A stretch of 64,000 nucleotides of DNA from Tremella fuciformis (Eukaryota > Basidiomycota > Tremellomycetes > Tremellales > Tremellaceae): the NCBI GenBank assembly GCA_032768795.1, contig CP136497.1:1242501-1306500 (forward strand). The letters are read 5' to 3'. The notes under the pieces were generated by a model. That model worked only from the letters and a program-made list of their open reading frames with translations, was not told the DNA's origin and did no database searches. Of the stretch, positions 43,926-54,083 are shown piece by piece. The position numbers were made by a program, and so were the translations under genes. The stretch's first letter is position 1; each line of letters starts with the position of its first letter.

Positions 43926-44434
43926 TGTCACGCCTGCGGGTAGTCTGCGGTAGCGAGAGGTCTGCCTTGGGTACTGAAGGGGTTTAGTCTCTGGCTCGTA
44001 GAGCTTGATGACTGCCTTAGGTACTGAGGTGACTGAAGTGTTGGGTTAAGACCAACTGAGTGACTTTGTGTGAAGAGAAGACACAAGATCCATTGCTGAA
44101 GAAGAAGGGGGGAAGGGCCAGATGAGGCCTCCTTTTATACCCTTCACATCTAAAAGGTAGGACTAATTAAAGAGGGGTCGTGAGGGATTTACTGACCAAT
44201 CAGATAAATGCCTCACTTAGACCACCGTGGGAAACTACAAGCTAGCCAATAGGAAAAATGCCTCAAAGGTGGAGGCTGACTAAGCTCTTTGAACTAGCCA
44301 ATAGGGAAAATGCCTCAGAGGTGGAGGCTTACTAAGCAAGGTGGAGGCTGACTAATCAACTGATAAACGTTCTCCTAATAACACCTCATTCCATGAGTCA
44401 TATTTTCTCCTTTTCCTTATCACGAGTCATGACA
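43926..44434 (-). repeat. Element A 5' LTR
   Basis: Matches 31709-32217 by eye along 509 bp. TATA-like box at ~44133-44140 (minus-strand TATAAAAGG). Confidence 0.95.
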
Positions 44435-44439
44435 GATCG

Positions 44440-44485
44440 CGGGACAAGAGTGCTCAGTTCAGACTGGTGTCACATTGTCTACCTG
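44440..44485 (-). mobile_element. Old LTR remnant D', right half
   Basis: GGGACAAGAGTGCT and GTTCAGACTGGTGT continue the match of 31622-31708 to the remnant at 45748-45880, on the far side of element A. Confidence 0.65.
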
Positions 44486-44604
44486 CCCTGCCATTGGCCC
44501 AGCGGGCGTTGAAACCAAAGGGTCAACAAGAGGCTTGTTGGACTCAATAAGCCAAGATGGGCGAGGGGCTCAGCAAGGGACTTTGTCACATGGGCCATGC
44601 CTCC

Positions 44605-45406
44605 TGTCATGAATCAACACATAGGACAAATAGTATCAGAGTCAGGATTCAAGAAATAGAGTAAAGTCTGGAACTTAAGGGTAATATTCGTAGAAGCTGC
44701 ACAGAAGTTGCTCAGCACCTGCACCGCAATTGCTTAAAACCTGCGTAGCACTCATCTTGAACTTACTTAGCACTTACTTAGAACCTGCTTAGCACTTTGC
44801 TCAGCACCGGCGTAGCACCTGCTCAGCACCATTATAGAATCTGCCCAGCGCTCTGGGTTGCGAGTTCATAGTTCTTAGCAATCTGGTGAAAGGGATATAA
44901 GCAGCCCTGTTTGCCGCTGAAGACCTTTTCCCCAGTGATGGATCAAAAGTCATTCCCTTGTCTCTCTTCTTGATCCCAGTCGCTCCCGTCCCCCCAGTCC
45001 TCCAGACCACGTCAAGTGCAACCCTGCGCCATCATTCTGTCACACAGAGAGGCAAGACAGCAGACAAGCCAGAGACTAGTCATTCCAGTCCAGTCCAGTT
45101 TGCCACTCACAGTAGTGCGCTTCCAGTCCAGCCTAACCTTAGCCCCAGCCAGTCCGACCTCCGACTACCTCCCGTCCACAACATCCTCTAGATAGAACAT
45201 CTACTTAGAGAATTGACCGTACCAGTGACGCCAGATAAATAAGTGAAGTGAGTCTTGATTGCTCCTCAGACAACCTAGTTCCACTCTACTCTTGTTCGTT
45301 ACTATCTGTTACAAACAGTCGTTAATAGTTGACAATCAAACCAATACATTGATTTTGGTGAGCTTTAGTAGGATCTAAAACAGGTCACCGGGTACAGGGC
45401 TGACAG
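44605..45406 (+). mobile_element. Solo-LTR-like element C of the same lineage
   Basis: Starts TGTCATGA and ends GGGCTGACA like elements A and B. It has a TATA-like GATATAAG at ~44894-44902 followed by CAGTGATGGAT (~44934), the lineage's transcript-start motif. Its upstream part is an array of degenerate AGCACCTGC repeats (44700-44850). No internal gag or pol and no matching target duplication (CCTCC versus GTGCC), so it may be truncated or rearranged. Confidence 0.65.
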
Positions 45407-45409
45407 TGC

Positions 45410-45747
45410 CCATTCTCCTTCTTATCCGTTGTCTCTTGGTGAGCTTGGGATGTGATGCATTGAGTGTACTACTACAAGCTCTGTCTCCACCACAAGGCCT
45501 CCATGTGCTCCCACTACGGCCATTGTGACAACTGGCTGTTTTATTTTCTCATCAAGAGACACTAGAGACAGTGCATTTCATTGCTGAAGGAACTATTTGC
45601 CAAGAGTCAATACTCGGGAAAGAGAGGATTAGAATCGGAATCAGAGTGCTACATTGGCCACCTCCTCCCCCCCCCCCCCCACCCCCCTTCCACCTCCACC
45701 CTGGCCAAGGGAAGATTGGAGTTCATTGGTCTCATCTGAGCCTGACT
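45410..45747. other. Non-coding, with a C-rich simple repeat
   Basis: No gene. A run of cytosines broken by one A lies at ~45665-45690. Confidence 0.5.
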
Positions 45748-45985
45748 GTCACGCTCAGAGGCGTAGCCAAAGGTAAAGGGCACAAGGGGGTTTAGGCTTT
45801 GGCTTGTAGAGCGAGGGGACTGAGGGGACACGGACAAGGGTGCTGGGTTCAGACCAGCTGTGTGACTTTTGTGATGGGACACAAGAGATCCATTGCTGAA
45901 GAGACTATCTTGGCCGGAAAGTGGCCTCCTTATATAGACATGAGACCTTTGTACGCCGAAGGGATTTGCCACCCATTCCATGAGA
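45748..45985 (-). mobile_element. Element A-related LTR remnant D
   Basis: Starts TGTCACGC and shares GTGCTGGGTTCAGACC, AGATCCATTGCTGAAG (the transcript-start motif in reverse), a TATA-like CTTATATAG and CATTCCATGAG with element A's LTR, in the same order. Degenerate and truncated at the far end. Confidence 0.7.
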
Positions 45986-46047
45986 ACAGTTTTCCAACTG
46001 CCAATATTTCTCGCTTGCTTGCGGTTCGCTGATCTTGAATTGCCTTC

Positions 46048-46185
46048 CTAGCGATAAGCTGCATGAAAGGTTGCTTGCCGTGGAGCTTGGTGATTTGCAT
46101 TTTTCAACCGGAAGGATCTTTGCGCTTTGACATTTCACTCGTAACCCATTGCCTGCGACGTGTGTGAGGGCGTATGCCAGGCCGA
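46048..46185 (+). repeat. Dispersed repeat, copy 2
   Basis: Counterpart of 30716-30856; shares GCGATAAGCTGCAT, GATTTGCATTT and GGGCGTATGCCA in order. Confidence 0.7.
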
Positions 46186-47349
46186 GGCTCGAGTCTAGTT
46201 CCAGAAGATCTGGACCAGAAGGCACAAGCTGCCTTCCTGGCGACCATTGTGGCAGCTTCATCGACCGCAAAGTGCAATCGGGCAGGAGGTCTCGTCGTCG
46301 TAGGATCTTTCCAAGCATCATCAATCACCCACATACTTGAACATCGGCTTCGCAGCTAGCTTTCTCTCAAACCCCTCACCTGCAGTATATATTCCGTCAT
46401 ATCAACGATGTCTAGTAACAACGGGTCGTCACTACACCGGCAATCCTTCTTCCTACCGCAGCTTTGGGGGAAATCCTACTGCACGCAGCGGGGCGTCTGC
46501 ATACTCGATGCCATTGGGCGGGAGGATCAGACCATTCAAGGAATTGGACGCCGAGACGGCCGTCGTAGACAAAAACGCGGAGTTGCGGCAGAAACGTGAA
46601 CAAGACGAAAGGGACAAGTCCAAAATTGAAGAAGATGACAATCGGAGGACTGGCAGTTGGACGGGCGGTCAGCCTACCCCATGACGAAGCACATACTATG
46701 TGCCACACCCGTCATACAACCGAGGGGATGTTCCTTACACGAACCACACTTTTGGCTCAGGCAAGTCGTTGGGATTCTAGCGGGCTAGGAGAGCGGCTGC
46801 TCCGCCTGCGCATATTACACTCCACTTCTTCCCATTCGTTCACTTTCAGTCCTCATTGTTCGTACGCCTTCATGTATATAAGCTCCTCGACTTGAAATGC
46901 GTATCGCTCCCTTTCGTAGGCTTGAGTCGAGACACCTCTCCTCCTTCACAGTGGGCTGTCGTGCTGTCAACGTGGGGGAAGGGCGGGGGAAAGACTTCCG
47001 CTGTGGGTCGGGGGACTTCCACTGTGGGGACGATGGCGTCCCCAATCACCCAGTGTTTCCTCAAGCGCCATCACTCATTCACTTCCTCATATTCACTTTT
47101 CCATGTACGTCCTCACAGTCAGACCGATCTTGACTCAGACCCACCTGACCCCGATCGCCAATGGCACACGACCGACCGCTCGGCTCGCTCCTGTGTCCAG
47201 TCGAGGAGATCCTGACCGTTGGAATGCATCGAACAGCCCCAATCGGTTTTCTTCAGATGTGACATTTCGCGCATGAAAGGTTCAGGATCATGTCGCTTCC
47301 CTCTGGCCCCTTATTTTTGCTCTAATGAGGCAGGACTAGATCTCGCTCG
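46186..47349. other. Region with weak coding signs only
   Basis: A frame ending at 46684 (…FKELDAETAVVDKNAELRQ…) has a plausible charged coiled-coil composition but no clear start. A TATA-like TGTATATAAG at ~46872 precedes a stretch with a repeated CTTCCNCTGTGGG word (46996-47030). No gene is called. Confidence 0.4.
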
Positions 47350-48336
47350 CTACTTCGTACTTTCGCCCAGCAGAACAGAAACCGGAGTCGCCTTCCAGTA
47401 ATCCTCAAGGCTTGTTGTGACCACCTTCTCCCGCAGCTGTGGGGGTTCAATGACCCCCTCGACACCGGCACAGTAAGGGTACTCTCCGAGGTACGTCGCC
47501 CCTTCCAGTATCTCCTCCGAGACGCCCGTGAGCTGGGTGATCTGTGCCGGCGCCATCTGGATGAATTTGTAAGGTTTGCCCGCGATTTTGGACCACAAGT
47601 CGAGGATCTGCTCGAGCGTGAGCATGCTGTCGTACGCCAATAACTTGGTGCCCGGGGCCTCTGTCTCAATGAGCGCCCTGACAAACGGACCGGTCGATGC
47701 GCTCGGGTCGATGACTGGCATCTTGGTCGAGATGGCCAAAGGCATGATGCTGATATATCCGCCCGACCGCGGGTCCAGGCGCGGCATGAGGAAAGGGTTG
47801 GTCGTGTACGCTCCGAGGTAGATGTACGAAGACATCTTGGCTAGGCCGTTGGCGTGTTGGTCTTGGATGTAATCGACAATGGCGGCCTTCGTCTCCCAGT
47901 GAGTGGAGTGGGTGTACTTGCCGCCACTCGCTCGAGTCATCGGACCGAGGGCAGAGTAGACGAAGCGTTCAAGAGTGGGCGTTTGCGCGGCGGCATTGGC
48001 GGCATTGCGGCCACGAGCGGTCTCGGTATCGTAGGCCAGTTTGGTTGCTGCCTCCATGGCGACGCCCGACGCCAACGCCGGTCGATAGATTCCCCAAAAG
48101 TCGGTGTTGACGAAAATTGCGTGGGCGCCCGAGAACGCTCTCAGGAGTGACTGTACATCGTCCAGGTCGGCTTGGACGATCTCGGCTCCGGCCTCTTGGA
48201 GGGCGATGGCTTTCTCGGAAGCTGTCGAGCGCGTGAGGCAGCGAACATGCCAGTTCGGCAACTGCAGGAAGGTCTTGGCGACCGATGATCCTTGATTGCC
48301 GGTGGCGCCGACGACTGCGATGATCTTCTTGGACAT
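47350..48336 (-). CDS. NmrA-like NAD(P)-binding protein
   Basis: 328 residues, single exon. The N-terminal Rossmann motif reads IIAVVGATGNQGSSVAKTFL (GxxGxxG), followed by the NmrA-family VRCLTRS, GAEIVQADLDD and HAIFVNTDFW segments. Family members bind NAD(P) and either act as redox-sensing regulators (Aspergillus NmrA represses the GATA factor AreA) or as isoflavone-reductase-like oxidoreductases. No catalytic Tyr-x3-Lys pair is evident in the expected place, which favours a sensing role, but this is inference. It is the only intronless conserved single-copy gene in the window. Confidence 0.85.
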   Translation of the reverse strand: MSKKIIAVVGATGNQGSSVAKTFLQLPNWHVRCLTRSTASEKAIALQEAGAEIVQADLDDVQSLLRAFSGAHAIFVNTDFWGIYRPALASGVAMEAATKLAYDTETARGRNAANAAAQTPTLERFVYSALGPMTRASGGKYTHSTHWETKAAIVDYIQDQHANGLAKMSSYIYLGAYTTNPFLMPRLDPRSGGYISIMPLAISTKMPVIDPSASTGPFVRALIETEAPGTKLLAYDSMLTLEQILDLWSKIAGKPYKFIQMAPAQITQLTGVSEEILEGATYLGEYPYCAGVEGVIEPPQLREKVVTTSLEDYWKATPVSVLLGESTK

Positions 48337-48570
48337 GATCGGGTCTTCTTCTTCTCCGTGAGGCTCTGGCCGGATAGAGGACAGTCAGCTCCAACGGGTC
48401 AGTTGTATTATATGCCCTCGACTTGTGTGTCGGACGCCGACAAAGCATGTCAGCCAGGTGTAAGCCAGGACGGCCGCCGACTTCGATATCTGTATGTAGC
48501 GATCATGTCCAGCTATACGCGACCGAGAGGCAAAAGCATAGGGTCGGTGGATGACCAGGGTTTATTTGAA

Positions 48571-48655
48571 AGGGTGCCGGTAACCGCACCCATCGCGTTT
48601 TGTAGCCGCACCCTTCCCTGAAATAGGCGTGCACAAAAACCCCCGAGATCGCGTC
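48571..48655 (+). repeat. MULE left terminal inverted repeat
   Basis: Outer end AGGGTGCCGGTAACCGCACC; pairs with the right repeat at 51357-51441. Contains two internal CCGCACCC copies. Confidence 0.85.
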
Positions 48656-48876
48656 CATTGGCGGGCCTAATTACCTCCTCAGCGCGTCACTGACTTTTCC
48701 CATACATTGTCACATCTTGCCGTCCCCGTCCCGGCCGTCCTATAACAGCTAACAGCTAACGATCACCTTGCAGACATTCCTCATCACCAGGACACCGGTG
48801 CTGACCCTCTGGACAACGATTTAGGCCGCTCTGGCGACTTTCTGGCCTCCTCAACCAAAGTACCTTCAAGATCGAC

Positions 48877-51231
48877 ATGTCGACACCCGCTGAGGGTCTG
48901 CCACCCCTCAGTCGGGCCGAAATCGCCTTGAGGAACGCTGTCGCACGGCCAGTGCTTGCTAGCCTGCAGGAGAACACCTTTGCTCAACCCATTATCTTGT
49001 CGCATGAGGCCCCAGACCTCTATCGGCCTTTCCCTTCCCGAGCGGCCCTCAAGGCCTCCTTGTATGAGTTTGCCCGCACACGGGGCTTTGCCATTGTCAC
49101 AGGGCGCTCATGGCCTTCCCGAGGGGTCTATCAGTACGTCTGTAAGCGCTCAGGTACTTACGATCCCTCAGGAAAGAACGGGAAGGCCACAATCGTCCGA
49201 TCTGAGCACCCGTCCACTCAAGTCCGAGTCCGACTATCGCACAAATGTTCGTGTCCATGGGGCGTTGAAGTCCGCCGATTCGAGCCAGACGAGGGCGAGG
49301 AGTACTATGCTATCGTGGACGTCGTTAACAAGCACAACCACCATCGTTCGTCCGAGTGGGCGTTCCCAGAGTATCGGCAACTTGATCCCCTAGGCCGTGC
49401 TCGCCTGCAGGACTGCTTCAAAGTCGACATGTCGACACAGGACATAAGAGAGTTGTTCCGCGTGACCTATCCGGACACCAGGATCACCGCCGGCGATATC
49501 TACAATGCTCGCAAGGCCTGGAACCAGCGTCGGCGGCTAGGACACACCGAATCAGAAGCCTCGCTCGCTGCGCTCGCAGAGGATCCGAATGTCGTATATG
49601 AGGCTTGGTTGGACGGCAACGGACGCTTGCTTGGAGTGCTCGTCACCAATAAGATGGCGATTGCGCTCACCCGGCGGTTCCCAACAGTCTTGACGATGGA
49701 CTGCACCTATAAGACAAACCGATATCGCCTGCCGCTGCTTCATATCGTCGGAATGACGTCCACGAACCAAACTTTTACCTCCTGCACGATCGTTCTTATG
49801 GCGGAGACTCGACGCTGGTATGACGGGGCCTTGCAGGCCTTCCTGCGCGTCATGGGGCGCCTACAGACCGAAGTTATCATCACGGATCGCGACATGACGC
49901 TCGTGGCGGCGGTCGCCGCCGCCTTTCCCGAGGTCAAGCAGATGCTCTGTCTCTGGCATCTGTGGAAGAACATCGTCACGAATGGACGTTCGGGACTCAC
50001 CAAGGAACAGTTCGACACCTTCCTGAGCGACTGGAAGCGTCTCATAGCCTGGGCCCCAACCGAAACGGCGTATGAATTCGGTCTGACCGAGTTCTCGAGG
50101 CTTTATGCAGGTCAGCCACGCTTCCGCCGAGCCTATGAGTATGCGTTCGGCCTCACCGAGTACAAGGACTACTTTGTCGAAGCGTTCACCAACGCTTCTC
50201 GCCACCTGGGACAGCGTGATAGCTCCCGGTGCGAGGGCGCTCATAAAGTCATTAAAGGCTTCTTGAAGAAGTCGACCTCCGACATCTGCCGTTTGGTCGA
50301 TCGCCTGAAGGCCTACTACACCCTACAGCAGGCTTCCATCATGCAGAGGATGGAGGAGGAGTCCAGCAGAGTTCTCACAAGGTTGCCGATCATTTTCCAG
50401 CTGGTAAGAGCCAATAACGGACGGGGTGTCAGAGAAGGGTGGCGGCGGTCTGTGCACACCCCCTTTAGTCCTGGCTGATCGCGGCAGACTTCCTGTCAGA
50501 TCTCAACATTTGCTTTGAAAAGAGCCATCGGACAATGGCGAATCGCCAAAGCAGTTGCCCGGGCTGGTGATCCAGCCGAAATTGGCGTCCTACATGACGA
50601 GGACGGCGTTGAAGACACCCTCGACTGTCCGACACCCTGCCGTGGGGTGTTCGAGGCGATTTATGGGATCCCCTGTCACCACAAGCTTGCGAGGCTCATC
50701 CAGGAGCAAGGGCCTGTCACGGTGGCCATGTTCTCTCATGCCTGGCGGCTTGAGACCCAGCTGGGCCTTGCTAGGTTCATGTATGACGTCGGTGAGCCCT
50801 ACGAGGATGTTGATTTAGGTGCGGCGGCGGTCTCCGCCGCCTCCAGCCTTCCTGGGACGTTTGACTTCGATGGTATACGCAACCCACTTGTTGTGCGCGT
50901 CCGAGGACGGCCTGTGGGCAGCCGCAACCTCCATATTGTGCCCGACGCCGAACCGGATGGGGTAGAAGTGCTCCAGGCCGCCACCGGCCGCGAAGCAACG
51001 ACCCAGCGCGATCCTTCGGGTTTTGAGGTCGTCGAGGCCGCCATGGGTGACCAGCGACGCCCTAGGCGTTGCGGCGTGTGCCGCAGCGTCGGTCACTTCC
51101 GCAATAGGTGCCCTGTGCTCGGTAATCATGTTGTCCAAAGCAATGGGAGCGGGACCTCTGGTTCTCGGCCCGCAGGCCCTCCCCGGGCTTCTCCCGACAG
51201 AGTCCTGCAGTCCGAGGGGTACTGGATGTGA
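48877..51231 (+). CDS. MULE-family transposase with SWIM and zinc-knuckle motifs
   Basis: Exons 48877-50403 and 50488-51231, joined in phase across an 84-nt intron (GTAAGA ... CGGCAG); ~756 residues. The N-terminal third holds a FAR1/WRKY-GCM1-like zinc region (CKRSG ... CSCPWG ... HNHH). The DDE core is MDCTYKTN, then ITDRDMTLVAAV, then LCLWHLWKNI with the MULE C-x2-H motif. The SWIM finger is represented by PCRGVFEAIYGIPCHH. The C-terminus has a CX2CX4HX4C knuckle (CGVCRSVGHFRNRC). All parts are intact with no internal stop, so the transposon is probably autonomous. Confidence 0.92.
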
Positions 51232-51356
51232 GCCCGCAGTCTCAGAGCTGTAGAATCAATGCTGACCTGCACGCAGCCTCGAGAACATAGCGACCGATCA
51301 GAGTAATGATGAGAGCAGTGAGGCCGAAGTGGTGGGGCAGATATAGGCATGCATGA

Positions 51357-51441
51357 TATGTGATTTCGGGACTTTTTGTGGCGCGCCTATTCAGATTTGG
51401 GTGCGGTTACAAAACGCGCTGGGTGCGGTTACCTGGACCCT
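51357..51441 (-). repeat. MULE right terminal inverted repeat
   Basis: Reverse complement begins AGGGTCCAGGTAACCGCACC, differing from the left end at two positions in the first 20. Confidence 0.85.
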
Positions 51442-51562
51442 ATTTGAAATTGTAAGCCAGTTCGGCCTTCGGCCATAATCCGCCTAGGACATGATTCCAG
51501 CTACTACGAGCGCTCGACAACCTGCAATCTGAAGCAGTGAAAGTGTCAAAGTTGAGCGCAGG

Positions 51563-52691
51563 ATGGCTATGTCATCATCATCCCAGTCCGATGGCCCCTC
51601 TCGGCCTCTGCAGGAGAAACGAAAACGGGTCCTTACTCCGGCAAGGAGGGAGCAGAATCGTCTGGCTCAACAGGCTCTCCGTGAGTCATCCTTGTCCCCA
51701 CTTCTGTGCCAGGAGACTTGCTGAGCCCACTTCAGGTGAAAGACGCAGATTGTTGTCCTCTGCATCGTACAATGACTCGCCAGCAAACTCCTCACCGTTC
51801 ACCGAACCAGTCGAGAATCCCTCCTCCAGCGCCAGCACAACGCACTCAGCGGCCTCATCATTGAGTCAGCGCTCGCGCGGCTTTCCGAGCGGCTCAACGT
51901 CAGTCGAAGCGCAAAATGAGCACGACAACGCGGCGATGTTCACCTATGCCATGTTGAGCGGGTGGGCTCTGCCTGATCCACCTCAGGCCAGATCTGTTGA
52001 TCAAGCGAGCGGTACGGGACAATCGTCACTCCAAGAGTTGGCCGGGCGCTTGGCCAGTGAAGCATCTTCCGCGTCTTCCTCGTCCTCCCCAACATCCCCT
52101 CCAGCGTCTTCGTCATCACCGAGTGGCGGCGTGTCATGCCCCTTACAGTCTTCGACATACTTCCCCTTCGCGCGGATGCTCACCCCGCGCTCTTTCAGCA
52201 TATTCTCGGCCCTGTTCGAGAACGCCCTCGCTCTCAACCTGGACATTGCCCGACTAGCAACGTGCAGCATGACCTTCTGGTCGCCCTTCTACAGGGCAGA
52301 CATCAACAAGCATGACGCACCCGGCACACTCATCGCCCAAGCAGTGTTGACTTTGCCCGCTTCGACACCTCCGGCGCTGCATCCCACCATCGCGCAGATC
52401 CTCGTCCCGCACCATGTCAGCCTCGACCTGATCCCCGTACCGGCGTTCCGCGATCGCGCCATCATGCTGGGAGCAGTCATGCCCCAGCAGTTCGACTTGT
52501 GGGAGCTGAAGCGGGACATCTACGTCCATGACGCTTTGATGCTGTCTTTGGGCAGCCTCGATGAATCGTGTGGGGCTGAACAGGACAGGAGGGCTTGGGA
52601 GCCGGAGAAGTGGGGTTTCGCACCGTGGTTTCGCAGGAAGTGGGGACTGTTGTTCGGCTCAGGCGAGGCCATTCAGCTGGGAGTGGCATGA
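51563..52691 (+). CDS. bZIP-like protein with DUF3425 domain
   Basis: Start at the ATG at 51563 (a second in-frame ATG is at 51569). Exon 1 (51563-51680) encodes a basic region, KRVLTPARREQNRLAQQALR, that continues as ERRR across a 55-nt intron (51681-51735, GTGAGT ... TTCAG). Exon 2 adds a Ser-rich linker and a C-terminal DUF3425-like domain: HPTIAQILVPHHVSLDLIPVPAFRDRAIML, then YVHDALML and RAWEPEKWGFAPWFRRKWG. Such proteins are fungal nuclear regulators, often of secondary metabolism or stress; targets unknown. It begins ~120 bp beyond the MULE end, so the transposon may lie in its promoter. Confidence 0.85.
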
Positions 52692-52909
52692 ACTCCGCAG
52701 CATTCCGACAGTCAACGAGTGCCATCGTGTTCAGCTGGTGTGAAAACCTATCGATTCGGTAGGCGCGGAGCGTGAGAGGACAGTCGTAATTGTTGTAATT
52801 CCGTCTATTCGCTGTTGCACAATAATGCTGGATACGAGGAGCTTCCCCGGCCAGAGAATCCCACGCTTGTGAACACGGCCGTGGGATTCCGCCCACTTTA
52901 CTCGGAGGT

Positions 52910-52917
52910 CGCACGGG
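52910..52917 (+). promoter_or_regulatory. Upstream element CGCACGGG
   Basis: ~185 nt upstream of family member B. Confidence 0.35.
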
Positions 52918-53098
52918 CTTGACACACGACTCGCCTTCTCAACGTGCGTTGACTATCGTGGGTAATGACGAGATGGATTCCCAGTGCATATGTCAGGTCC
53001 TTGCGAGTCGATGGCGCCCCTCAAGCAGTACCGCTCACCACGCATATAGCCCGCGGATCTGCCCTTTCTCATTGTCTCTTTATGTTATTCTGAAAGAC

Positions 53099-53740
53099 AT
53101 GTCGAGGCGACAACATCGCTTCAATTCTCACTCTTCCCGCCGTCCCTCGCGAGGATACGAGGAGCAGAGCCTCGACGCCTGGAACTGGGAGACAGCCTCC
53201 GCCCCGACAACTACCCCACTCGCTACTCACATCGTGGTGTACGAAGCTGTTCCTAGGGTGCCAGTCGTTTCAGTGATTCTGCAAAGTTTCTTGTACACAT
53301 ACGACGAAGTCATCGACCCACGCCTCAGGGGACACTGCACGGAGCGCACTGCCCTGTACATAAGGAGCCTCTGCGTCCGGCGCCTGGAGACCAGCCTCAC
53401 AGATGACTTCCACAACGACCCCGCTCACCTGTTCACATTGGCAGATACGATGCCTGCCTGGCACATAACCCTAGCATGGACAGCCGCGGCCGCCTCCATG
53501 GCCGTGAACAGACCGCATCGCCAGATCGTCTGGACGTATGTGCCCAATCCCAATGTCGCGGACACCGAGCAAGTAGCGGTGACCCGAGCCGCCGATCGGG
53601 ACGGCGTCGTCTCTTTCGACACCTATGCACTTAATAGGCGAAACCAGGAGGTGTATCGTGATCACGACGATTTGGGCCCGTTGACCGCTGCAGAATGTCA
53701 GGATTTTGGAGTCATCTCGACCGACGAGGAGCAGCTTTAA
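53099..53740 (+). CDS. W-LG family member B, unrecognised
   Basis: Start at the ATG at 53099 (MSRRQHRFNSHSS); single exon, 213 residues. Basic, Ser-rich N-terminus, then a helical region. Core: SLCVRRLETSL at ~residue 90, MPAWHITLAW at ~118-125 and DDLGPL at ~190. Length and motif positions agree with members A, C and D, although overall identity is low. No recognised domain, signal peptide or membrane anchor. Next gene (member C) starts ~340 bp downstream on the same strand. Confidence 0.65.
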   Translation: MSRRQHRFNSHSSRRPSRGYEEQSLDAWNWETASAPTTTPLATHIVVYEAVPRVPVVSVILQSFLYTYDEVIDPRLRGHCTERTALYIRSLCVRRLETSLTDDFHNDPAHLFTLADTMPAWHITLAWTAAAASMAVNRPHRQIVWTYVPNPNVADTEQVAVTRAADRDGVVSFDTYALNRRNQEVYRDHDDLGPLTAAECQDFGVISTDEEQL

Positions 53741-53907
53741 CCGATGCATCACTGATCTGCTCTGCTATGCTCTGCTCTGTTCGGACCCGGGTGGTTGCAC
53801 CATTTGTACTGATGACGATCGCATGTGACCAAGCTGGGCTCATCGTCAAAGGACCCGCTGTGCAAAAGTGCAGTTCCCACGCTCTCGTCGCTTGCTGACA
53901 GGCTCTC

Positions 53908-53917
53908 ACGCACGGAA
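53908..53917 (+). promoter_or_regulatory. Upstream element ACGCACGGAA
   Basis: ~170 nt upstream of family member C; exact match to the 10-mers upstream of array genes 5 and 11. Confidence 0.45.
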
Positions 53918-54083
53918 CAGCAACACCGTGGAAACGCCTCGTTGGCTCCGAGTGACCATGTGACTTTTCACCATTCTCGATGAGCCTTCATCCAGCAATA
54001 CTGTCCAACTTGTAATAAAAGCACAGCGATTCGCCCAACGTCGACCTCGCTTCTGCGCTACGCCACCCGACTTGACAGAAACG

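Larger units (their letters stand above)
31709..44434 (-). mobile_element. Ty3/Gypsy chromovirus element A, interrupted by element B
   Basis: Bounded by two 509-bp LTRs (31709-32217 and 43926-44434) that look identical by eye and begin TGTCA and end TGACA. Flanked by the 5-bp target duplication GATCG (31704-31708 and 44435-44439). The internal region on the minus strand reads gag (43505 to 42486), then pol in the -1 frame from ~42510. Pol is cut at 39111/32778 by element B and ends at 32230. A polypurine tract (AGAGGGGGAGCTCC on the minus strand) abuts the LTR at ~32218-32232. Apart from the B insertion the frames are open, so insertion is recent. It inserted into an older related LTR. Confidence 0.95.
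48571..51441 (+). mobile_element. Mutator-like (MULE) DNA transposon, apparently intact
   Basis: 2871 bp bounded by inverted repeats of about 85 bp (48571-48655 and 51357-51441) sharing GGTAACCGCACCCA, CGCGTTTTGTA, CCGCACCC and, further in, AATAGGCG. Flanked by direct ATTTGAA (48564-48570 and 51442-51448), a 7-bp target duplication that could be 8 if one edge base is reassigned. It encodes one two-exon transposase with all expected domains. Confidence 0.9.

Noticed and set aside
45665..45690. Poly-C tract as a functional element
   Set aside because: Simple homopolymer, more likely slippage or assembly uncertainty.
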